Origin: Strigops habroptila
Taxonomy: Eukaryota; Chordata; Aves; Psittaciformes; Psittacidae
Assembly (NCBI RefSeq): GCF_004027225.2
Contig: NC_044296.2
Span: 5,327,943-5,391,942, forward strand
DNA: 64,000 nt
Direction of reading: 5' to 3'
In this document: piece by piece, positions 55,933-64,000 of the stretch
Layout of the letters: each line of letters begins with the position of its first letter
Position numbering within the stretch: the first letter of the stretch is position 1
Position numbers and translations under genes: made by a program
Notes under the pieces: generated by a model
What the model saw: only the letters and a program-made list of their open reading frames with translations
What the model was told of the DNA's origin: nothing
The model's database searches: none

Positions 55933-56751
55933 CGTTCCATTATGAAACACCACAGCTTGCTCCTGCACTCCTACAAGGAGGCCATGGAAGTGGTGGGCTA
56001 AAAGAAAACTATAATTTATATTTACTGGGCCACTGCTACCAATACTAAAAACAAAAACAAAACTAGACAGCAAAACCACACACATGAAGAACATCTCTGC
56101 CTTCTCAGCACAGCTTATTTCCACCCTACCCCCCACCAAAAAAAAACCCACCAAAAGAAAGTTAAAAGCTATTTTTCCATACATCATCTACATATAACAA
56201 GGCTGTATAATCGAATGGATCATGCAGGCCAGCAGTTTGAAGCTTGCAGGTGCCTCGATCACAGAACTGCACATCAAAAAGGAGAAGTGCCCTGACCAAT
56301 TTCCAACAGAGGCAAAATGTGACACCTCGCCTTTGCTGAGCTCTGTCACTCTTCCTCACTGCTTCAGTTAGTGGGAATCTCCTGCAGCTGCTTTCCATGC
56401 TTTTTCTGAAGCACTTGGAAGCGCAAAAAGAACAGCTTCTCTTTGAAGTCTGCAAATACAGAAAGCTTGAGTTCCTGTAGCTAAAAGTCACCACCTTCAC
56501 AAGAAGCTTATCCACAAGACACGTTATTAGATGTTGCACTGACTACATTTTACTGTAATCAAGTCATAGAGGGTTCGTAACGAATAAGCAAGAAACTAGG
56601 CAGAGACCAAAGCTTCAAGAGGGAAAGCTTAAAGAAATAGATTCTGACACTACAATGACATGTCTCTGACAGGTCAAGACAAAGAGGGTTTTTAGAGGAA
56701 GAAAAGAAAGTGACAGAACATGCAAGAACCAACAAACAAAATAAAGTGGTT

Positions 56752-57024
56752 TAAGGACAAAGGGAATGGCTTTAACCTGCCAGAGGGGAGATTGAGATGA
56801 GCTCTGAGGCAGAAGCTCTTCCCTGTGAGGGTGCTGAGGCGCTGGCACAGGGTGCCCAGAGAAGCTGTGGCTGCCCCATCCCTGGCAGTGTTCAAGGCCA
56901 GGTTGGACACAGGGGCTTGGAGCAACCTGCTCCAGTGTGAGGTGTCCCTGCCCATGGCAGGGGGTTGGAGCTGGAGGAGTTTTAAGGTCCCTTCCAAGCC
57001 AACCCATTCCCTGGTTCTGTGGTT
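56752..57024 (+). repeat. CR1 LINE 3' end
   Basis: From 'ggacaaagggaatggc' to 'ccctggttctgtgg'. The left inverted-repeat arm starts inside it at 56956. Confidence 0.9.
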
Positions 57025-57557
57025 AATGGGGCACACAGAGCACAGCTCACCTGAGCTCACGGCAGCACCAGGCACCGGCCACGTTCAACACACACCATTC
57101 AGTTACAGACACTATCCACAACAGTCCCGTTTCCATTCACACTCTGCTTGCTGCTGCTGTTGCCCCCACAGCCCCGGCCCTGCACGACGCAGCTCCCATA
57201 GGAAAGCAGGATCAGCGCATTTTGCTGCTGCTGCAGAACCACCCCCAGCACGGCCCAAGAACTGAGGCTACAAACTCACTCTGCGAGACCTCCACCAGCC
57301 ACGCCAGCTGGAGATCTTCCTGCTCACACTCCGGCCAAAGGGGAGAGCCCGCTGCAAGCGCAGGTCGCAGCCCTGCAACTCAGGACTGCCGAACACTTTG
57401 CTTCCTGAACCCACAGTCCCATCTGCATCGTTACACACATACAGTTACACTGCTTCAGGACAAAAACTGGGACAGGCACAGCGTCATGGAGCACGCTGCA
57501 GAGACTGGTGAGCCCAGGAGTTTATTATCCATCATACAACCCAGGCTTAACCCCCCA
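56956..57557 (+). repeat. Inverted repeat, left arm (602 bp)
   Basis: Matches the reverse complement of 60721-61322 over its whole length. I found four differences (in 'gaggagttttaag', 'ctctgcgaga', 'gactgccgaac' and 'tttgcttcctg'). It begins within a CR1 3' end and then runs through about 530 bp of non-CR1 sequence. Confidence 0.95.
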
Positions 57558-57612
57558 TGGCAGGGGGGTTGGAAGTAAGGTCCTTTCCAACCCAAACCAT
57601 TCTATGATTCTA
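57551..57612 (+). repeat. CR1 LINE tail (about 60 bp)
   Basis: 'catggcaggggggttgg' to 'ccattctatgattcta'. It abuts the end of the left inverted-repeat arm. Confidence 0.8.
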
Positions 57613-58796
57613 ACCCAAGAGTTGCAGATATCCAAGAAATCACATCAATCATCACTGTTTTAAGGGGAAATACACAAGGCAGAGAACTCTGTTCACACTG
57701 AGGTATAAAGAAAAGTGGTTAAACACGAGCTGGTGAAGGCTTTGGGCTTGTGAAGAGGCAAGAGCTGAGCAGTATGAGCAGTTAACATCCACATTCAGGG
57801 CATAAAAGGAAAAGGAAGACAAATACAAAGACCACAAAAGGTGACCAAATGTCAACAATAAGCACTGATAAAGGGAATTAACCTATCCCCTTCCCATTTT
57901 TTCCCTCCTTCATTTTCCACAGATGCCTCATTAAGTGGATCACAGGGTCCCAGAGCAAAGTCTTTCAAGCAAGAAAACACACTTCCCTTTCCAGCAAGGC
58001 TCAGATGCAAGCCCAGCAGATAATGCTGCTCCAGCACCCAGCATTAGAGCAGGAGGCCAGCACACAGTTCCACACAGCTATTCCATCAGAGCTCAGCGGC
58101 CCTTTCTCCCGCTTCCTTTCACCCACATCCCCCCCAATACATTCTTGCCTCTCCCATCACTAAGAAAGGGTAAGTGCTCGCTCCGAGAAGCCTCCCACGA
58201 GTACTAACAATAGTGGGCTGCTACTTCAGGCATGATTTTTTTCCGGCCAAAAGCACTTAGCACAGCATTACCGAACCCTGCTCCTAGCAGGTCCCGATTC
58301 GCACGCACTGACCACGTTAGGGAGCCCATCCTCAGGTACTGCCACTCAGTAAAGACGCGCCAATCTTAACGAGGGTGGGAGATTTAAAAAGCTGTGTCCG
58401 TGCAGACAAAAGGCCACATAAACATGGAAGACCGCGACATCAACCCGCAGAAGGGCTCCGACACAAGGCGCGGAGTTGGGCAGCGCCGCCGCCTCCCCGC
58501 CCCGCTTAACTCCGCGGCAGCCGCGGGGAGCGAGACCCGCGGCCCAGGAGCGCGGCGGCCCCAGGCCCTGCTGCGCCGCATCCAGCTCTCGCAGGCCCGC
58601 CCGGCCCCGCAGGCCGCGGCCCCGGCCCGCGCTCCCCCTCCGCTGGCTCCTCCCCCCGCAAGGCCCCGGCTCTCCCCCTGCAGGCCCAGGCCGCGGCCTC
58701 GCCGCCGCGGCCCCCACCACCCGCTCGCTCCCGCCCGCCGCGGCCTCGCCGGGCGCCCAGCGGTCCCCCGCACAGCCCCCGCGGGCCCGGGCTCAC

Positions 58797-58870
58797 CTGA
58801 GGCGGGCGCGGCCGGGCCTGTGCAGCGGGAGGCGAACGGCTCCGCAGCGCGCACAACGAGCCGCTAGCAG
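58797..58870 (-). other. ELAVL1: ELAVL1 non-coding exon 1 (5' end approximate)
   Basis: On the minus strand a strong donor (CCTCAG|gtgagc) follows 58797. The transcription start is inferred to lie just downstream of the CCAAT pair and the GC box. Confidence 0.6.
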
Positions 58871-58879
58871 CGCCGCCGG

Positions 58880-58945
58880 CCACGCCCCCTCCCCGCCCGC
58901 CGAGCCCCATTGGCTGCCATGCGCACGTGTCCCGTGCCCCATTGG
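58880..58945 (-). promoter_or_regulatory. ELAVL1 core promoter motifs: two CCAAT boxes, E-box, GC box
   Basis: ATTGG on the + strand at 58909-58913 and 58941-58945 gives two CCAAT boxes 32 bp apart on the minus strand, a spacing common for NF-Y. A CACGTG E-box lies between them at 58924-58929. A GC/KLF-type box (ggggcgtgg) lies at 58880-58890 on the start-site side. There is no TATA box. Confidence 0.55.
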
Positions 58946-59419
58946 CCCCGCGGGTTGTCCGTCAAGCGCCGGCCGGGGGCGGCCTCTCGCGGCGCTGCGT
59001 GCGAGGCGCCAGCGGCCATGGCCGGGCGGGAGCGCGGCGCCGGGTGCGCGCTGCCGGCGGCGGGGCTCCCGCGGCCCGGGCGTCCTCCGCCGAGGCCTGC
59101 CCGTGCCGTGCAGGAGCCGGGAGGAGAACGTGTGCGGTGTCTGTGCCGCTCCCCCTGCGCCAGTCCGTCCGCGCTGCTCTGGGGGGCGGAAAAACACAAG
59201 TTCTTCCCTGTAGCAAAAGAGTTTCAGACGTAGCAGGACAGCCCCGGGCTCCGGCTGTTTGTGGTCAGAATCTGCCGGCAGCCGAAGTCTTTCCATGGGA
59301 CCTCAGGCAAACAGGGCACTCTCCATGAGCAGTAACACAAAGGGAGGCTTGTGACTGGTTAAGAGTTTAAACTGTTGCGGTGCCCATGAGATGCAAGTGA
59401 TGATCTGCAGGAGAAGCTG

Positions 59420-60190
59420 CGGGGGTCAGTGCTCCAAAAAGTCCTTCTGCGATGGCCTGAGGGACCTGCAGGTCAGGAGTTGTCCTTCTGCCCACTGCCA
59501 GTGATTTTCTGGTAGCCAAGGGCATCTATCTATAACTGAACCTGTTCCGACTGTACAGGAGGAGTCTGTAGATGTAAAATTCCAGTATTCTGCAGGAAAC
59601 ATCTTTTTGCCATTAACACAATATTCTGCAAGAACACCATGGTACAAAGCAGCACGTGCAATGTGTGACATACTTGTGAGCTTGCAAGTAAATCCCGTAT
59701 GCTGGTCAATGGCCAAAAAATCAGAATACTGCTGCATTCAAAGGTGTGATTTGATTTTGTCATTTGCAGGCAACTCATAATTTGAGTTTTATTGAGGTCT
59801 GCAACAGAAGAACAGTGAGATCACACCTGAACTTGCAATACAGCAGCAAACCCATACACGACTACATGTTCCTTGCCATTTCCTTGCACTCACGTGCGTG
59901 GAAATAGTTTGTACCGAGTCCCAATCCCAGTGGAACACACGGGAAATCATGCGATGAAAATGCAGATATCTTTACCTGTCTTGATGGAGCCTTTGGCAAG
60001 GCCTCGTGTAATAATTTCCCAACACTGTTGCACTGATGGTACCTGGTTTATCTGCCCAGAAACCAGTTCCAGAAATCGCTCCAGTAGTCCTGTTCTACTG
60101 GGCCATCACATGGAGGATCCTCATCCTCTGTATGTAACACCAGGGGTGGCCCAGCCTCTGCCATAGTCCAGAGGGCAGAGTGTCAAAGAG
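59420..60190 (-). other. Unidentified minus-strand open stretches
   Basis: One 103-codon ORF (59426-59737) starts MQQYSDFLAIDQHTGF. Upstream on the same strand near 60050-60160 another frame reads MAEAGPPLVLHTEDEDPPCD, and a shifted frame reads FLELVSGQINQVPSVQQCW. The pieces look protein-like but sit in different frames, so a decayed gene or pseudogene is possible. No family is recognised. Confidence 0.25.
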
Positions 60191-60720
60191 AACACAGTGG
60201 TCAGCATCATTAAATGAAGCATCTACCGAGGAGGTTAATGATTAAGAGACATGTTAAAAATGTTCCCATTTCCTTTCTTGATTTCCTTTCTTTCAGTGCC
60301 AGATGGGGAATCCTCACATGCAAAACTCCAAGCCTGACAGGTCTGGAAATATCCTTCAAGGCCTCATAAAGCATTAAAGATGTTTGTGCATCTGTTATTT
60401 GCTTGCGCTGCTATGTATGCCAGCCACAATATCACATTTTGTCATGCACATCAATGGCAGCTTTGTTTTACTGTGAAGTTTGTATTTAACTTGTATCGTT
60501 CAGGCTTTAATTAAGAAATCCCATTCCCAGGCCTAATATGGGTCTCCTAGCTCCAAAAAATCAAGGCCATGGGCACAAGACGACATTCTGAACCGTGAAA
60601 AAAGCTCTCTGCAACCAGGGCGATGCTGGGACCCGTTTGCCACCATCATCTCATGCAGCAGGAGCAGAGTGAAGGGAGTTACTGTTAGTACTCATGGCAG
60701 TACAGAGCTTCTCCCTGCTG

Positions 60721-61322
60721 TGGGGGGTTAAGCCTGGGTTGTATGATGGATAATAAACTCCTGGGCTCACCAGTCTCTGCAGCGTGCTCCATGACGCTGT
60801 GCCTGTCCCAGTTTTTGTCCTGAAGCAGTGTAACTGTATGTGTGTAACGATGCAGATGGGACTGTGGGTTCAGGAGGCAAAGTGTTTGGCAGTCCTGAGT
60901 TGCAGGGCTGCGACCTGCGCTTGCAGCGGGCTCTCCCCTTTGGCCGGAGTGTGAGCAGGAAGATCTCCAGCTGGCGTGGCTGGTGGAGGTCTCACAGAGT
61001 GAGTTTGTAGCCTCAGTTCTTGGGCCGTGCTGGGGGTGGTTCTGCAGCAGCAGCAAAATGCGCTGATCCTGCTTTCCTATGGGAGCTGCGTCGTGCAGGG
61101 CCGGGGCTGTGGGGGCAACAGCAGCAGCAAGCAGAGTGTGAATGGAAACGGGACTGTTGTGGATAGTGTCTGTAACTGAATGGTGTGTGTTGAACGTGGC
61201 CGGTGCCTGGTGCTGCCGTGAGCTCAGGTGAGCTGTGCTCTGTGTGCCCCATTAACCACAGAACCAGGGAATGGGTTGGCTTGGAAGGGACCTTAAAGCT
61301 CCTCCAGCTCCAACCCCCTGCC
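60721..61322 (-). repeat. Inverted repeat, right arm (602 bp)
   Basis: Reverse complement of 56956-57557 at about 99%. Its outer end stops abruptly inside a CR1 tail at 61322, next to unrelated sequence (aggtcaaccagacg), which suggests this is the derived copy. Confidence 0.95.
61254..61322 (-). repeat. CR1 LINE tail, cut at the inverted-repeat boundary
   Basis: Only the last 69 bp of the CR1 found whole at 56752 on the left side. Confidence 0.85.
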
Positions 61323-61539
61323 CCAGGTCAACCAGACGCGAATACCCCTCCCCGGGACGCTCCGGGCTCCACAGGAGGGATCGCCGGAGCGCTTCGGGCA
61401 GCACACAGCACGGGCTGCGGGAGGCTTTGGGACGCACTCCCCTAGGTGCAACGCAGGGAGCAGCTTGGTTGGATGAGGCTTCCTGAGCCGCCCGCTGCCT
61501 CCAGATTCCGGCACAGCACCTCCAGTGATTATTGCCCTA

Positions 61540-61890
61540 TTTTCGCGTCCTTCCCGCCGGTACCGAGCAGCTTTCCTCACACCGGGTCATCCCCGCCGCC
61601 ACCACTGCCGACCCGCCCCCTCTGAGCCCACCTAAAATGGCGGCCGCAGCGCGCTCACGTACGGGGGGCGGGGCCTGCGGGGGGGGGGCGGGGCCTGCTC
61701 GGGGGCGGGGCTCGCTCGGGGCGGGCTGTCCCCGCCCTGCTCCCTCCGCCCCCTCAGGGCGGGCAAGATGGCGGCCGCGGTCGTCCGGCCGTGTTGCTGT
61801 TCCCGGCGGCCGCTTGGCCTTGTCCTGCCTCCGGGAGGCGCACCCCGGAGCCGGGGTGGCTGCTCCGTCCTTGGTGTCGTCAGTGAGGCA
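61540..61890. promoter_or_regulatory. Second CpG island and promoter
   Basis: Very GC-rich, with a run of ggggcggggc boxes at 61655-61735. Two AANATGGCGGC motifs (YY1-type) lie at 61634-61644 and 61765-61776. A typical TATA-less housekeeping promoter. Confidence 0.7.
61768..61882 (+). CDS. Possible TIMM44 first coding exon
   Basis: The ATG at 61768, in a YY1/Kozak context (caagATGgcg), encodes MAAAVVRPCCCSRRPLG and an Arg-rich, acid-free stretch to about residue 38, as in a mitochondrial targeting sequence. Human TIMM44, an inner-membrane import-motor subunit, also starts MAAA with Cys/Arg next, and lies beside ELAVL1. A gtgagg donor follows 61882, or gtgtcg follows 61873. Too short to be sure; no second exon is in the window. 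Confidence 0.35.
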
Positions 61891-61963
61891 GATCCCAGCC
61901 TGTGCTGCACTCCTGGGTTGTGTTTACCCAGGGGCGAGACCTTCCACTTGTGCCTGTTGAGCT

Positions 61964-62458
61964 TAGAATCACAGAATCCCAGATGGTTCGTGTTGGAAAG
62001 GACCTTAAAGCTCCTCCAGCTCCAACCCCCTGCCATGGGCAGGGACACCTTCCACTAGAGCAGGTTGCTCCAAGCCCCTGTGTCCAACCTGGCCTTGAAC
62101 ACTGCCAGGGATGGGGCAGCCACAGCTTCTCCCTTCAACCCCTTCCAGTGTCCCACCACCCGAATGGGGAAGAACTTCTTCCCGGTATCCCATCTAACTC
62201 TTCCCTCTTCCAGTTGGAGCCGTTCCTCCTCATCCCATCCCTACAGGCCCTTGTCCAAAGCCCCTCTCCCGGTTTCCTGGAGCCCCTTTAGGCACTGGAG
62301 CTGCTCTAAGGTCTCCCCTTCAGGAGCCTTCTCTTCTCCAGGCTGCCCCAGCCCAGCTCTCTCAGCCTGGCTCCAGAGCAGAGCTGCTCCAGCCCTCGCA
62401 GCAGCTCTGGGGCCTCCTCTGGCCTCGCTCCAGCAGCTCCATGTCCCTCTTGTGTTGG
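61964..62458 (-). repeat. CR1 LINE 3' end (long copy)
   Basis: Reverse orientation, from 'agaatcacagaatcccag' to 'ccatgtccctcttgtg', with a replaced block at 62130-62220. In the presumed first intron of the + strand gene. Confidence 0.92.
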
Positions 62459-63170
62459 ACCTCCTCAGTTCAGAGCCCTGCTGCTTAAAGGGAGCTCTTT
62501 GTAACTGTGAAATGAATGTGCAGGGACACAGTTTCAGACTGCAGCCACATCATCTCTGCTGCACCGTTTGTCATAACCCTTCTGTTGTTCCTTGCTTGCC
62601 GAGACTGCTACCGGGGAGCAAAGTACAGCTGATACCAGCATGTCCTTTGTATCTCAGTAGAGTATTCTGTTCTCATGGTTTAAAGATAATGAAGTGAATC
62701 ATTGTCTTTACATCTCGTGATTTGTTACAGACATATATCACTAATGCTTTCCGAGGGGAAAAAACCCCAGATCTTTTGTTCAGACGTGTGCCTTTGAACT
62801 ATTAGGTCCCAACTCGGCTGCTTGAGAGTTTGTTTAACTAGGGAGTTGCTTTGATTTATTTTTTTAATCTATGTACTGAGAACACTTCAGCACACAATGG
62901 AGCTCAGGGGAGCTTTTTGATTATTTAATTTTATAGGTATACTTCTGCTTCAGCATCCAGGATGGATGGCTTCATCAGCACCTTTTAGTCTATGTGGATA
63001 CCTCAGTGTTTTATTCTCCTGCTGAAAAAGCGAGGCTTGTCTGCACTGGGTGTTGATTGGTAGCTCTGATAAAGGAGTAGATTTGAGATCTTGAAGAAGC
63101 AATATCAACTTGTCATGCTTTGGGAGTGCAGAAAGCTTCTTAGACTGACCATCAATACAAACTGTGCAAT
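62459..63170 (+). other. Presumed intron sequence
   Basis: Nothing recognised. Confidence 0.4.
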
Positions 63171-63171
63171 A

Positions 63172-63510
63172 ACATAGAATCATAGAATCCCAGACTGGTT
63201 TGTGTTGGAAGGGACCTTAAAGCTCCTCCAGTTCCAACCCCTGCCACGGGCAGGGACACCTTCCACTAGAGCAGGTTGCTCCAAGCCCCTGTGTCCAACC
63301 TGGCCTTGAACACTGCCAGGGATGGGGCAGCCACAGCTTCTCTGGGCACCCTGTGCCAGCGCCTCAGCACCCTCACAGGGAAGAGCTTCTGCCTAAGAGC
63401 TCATCTCAATCTCCCCTCTGGCAGGTTAAAGCCATTCCCCTTGTCCTGTCCCTACACGCCCTCATCCAAAGCCCCTCTCCAAGTTTCTTGTAGCCGCTTT
63501 AGGCACTGGA
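63172..63510 (-). repeat. CR1 LINE 3' end
   Basis: Reverse orientation, from 'catagaatcatagaatccc' to 'gccgctttaggcactgg'. Confidence 0.92.
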
Positions 63511-64000
63511 AGACTGTTATAAGACCGAGGAGACTCAGGGGAGACCTTATAACAATTCTTTGCTAGATGATTGTTGTTTCTTACAAGCTTTAAAATCAAG
63601 TCATATCCATTATAGTGACAAATACTGCCTTGTCTCTACACATGAATGAATCATGTTCTAGTTAAATTTCTATGTGGGGGTTTCAGTGGCATCTTTCTAG
63701 GGCCCTTTGTGGCTTTAATGGATCTTGTGTTTCCTTCCTGTCTGAAATAGCATCGTAATTGTTGCTGTGAGCTATTAAAATAGCTGCTGTACATTACTCA
63801 ATGGGCTGGCAAAATTTTACTAAGGAGTGCATCTTGTGGAAGCACATTCCAGTGAGACGTGCCTAAATGCAGATTATTTGTTACTGTCATGGGTAGTTAC
63901 CCCCAAACGACACTTTTTATGTCTCAGGTTGGAAATGATGAAGGAAAAAATACCTGGCTTCGCTGTAAGCTCTGGGTGTAGCTTCAGGGGGTTTGTATTG
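63511..64000. other. Right edge of the window
   Basis: Non-repetitive sequence with no recognised exon. Confidence 0.4.

Larger units (their letters stand above)
51621..58796 (-). other. ELAVL1 intron 1
   Basis: A 7.2-kb intron with five CR1 pieces and the left arm of the inverted repeat. The other parts (51640-52830, 52985-54260, 54390-55615, 57615-58400) show nothing recognised. Confidence 0.6.
58400..59210. promoter_or_regulatory. CpG island at the ELAVL1 promoter
   Basis: Dense CpG and GC content from about 58430 to 59190. It covers the non-coding first exon and both flanks. The long ORFs on both strands here are GC artefacts. Confidence 0.85.

Noticed and set aside
57222-57578. 118-codon ORF duplicated at 60685-61056 on the other strand
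   Set aside because: Both copies belong to the inverted repeat and end in CR1 sequence. The similarity comes from duplication of the DNA, with no sign of a protein family.
58394-59328. Long overlapping ORFs on both strands near 58.4-59.3 kb
   Set aside because: Very high GC removes stop codons. The Ala/Arg/Pro/Gly-rich products have no family features, and the region is a CpG island.

Overview
The window is vertebrate nuclear DNA, almost certainly from a bird and probably a songbird. It carries about two dozen CR1 LINE 3' ends, many closing with the avian CR1 tail motif (ATTCTATG-like), and a solo ERVL-like LTR of a type I recall from songbird genomes. Genes have short GT-AG introns, as on avian microchromosomes. 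Nothing prokaryotic is present; most long ORFs are shadows or translated repeats.

Layout, left to right. (1) About 55-4144, + strand: PRAM1, an FYB/ADAP-family haematopoietic adaptor, recognised by its YDDVE motifs and C-terminal helical-SH3 domain. Its 5' start lies outside the window. (2) 5474-16636, + strand: a complete 11-exon glutamate-transporter gene of the EAAT5 (SLC1A7) type. All phases join and the protein is 545 aa. (3) 16637 to about 27000: its 3'UTR, then an intergenic stretch with CR1 copies and one tentative minus-strand transcript. (4) About 27000-58870, - strand: ELAVL1 (HuR), with five coding exons giving exactly 326 aa, a non-coding first exon in a CpG island near 58.8 kb, and a long U-rich 3'UTR. 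Its introns hold a hAT-like DNA transposon, the solo LTR and many CR1 copies. (5) 59-61.3 kb: upstream DNA with an unidentified minus-strand open stretch and the second arm of an inverted repeat. (6) 61.5-64 kb: a second CpG island and a tentative first exon of TIMM44 on the + strand.

The transporter and ELAVL1 are convergent. PRAM1, ELAVL1 and TIMM44 lie together on human 19p13.2, so the synteny fits. An EAAT5-type transporter is not expected there in human, where SLC1A7 sits on 1p32 near ELAVL4. This gene may therefore be a 2R ohnolog lost from placental mammals.

The most notable structures are: a 602-bp, about 99% identical inverted repeat flanking the ELAVL1 promoter and first exon; a nearly perfect 967-bp tandem duplication bounded by CR1 in transporter intron 5; a Tyr-to-Cys change at HuR residue 200; a transporter with no N-glycosylation sequon and no canonical PDZ tail; and a sharp strand bias of the CR1 copies that reverses beyond the inverted repeat.
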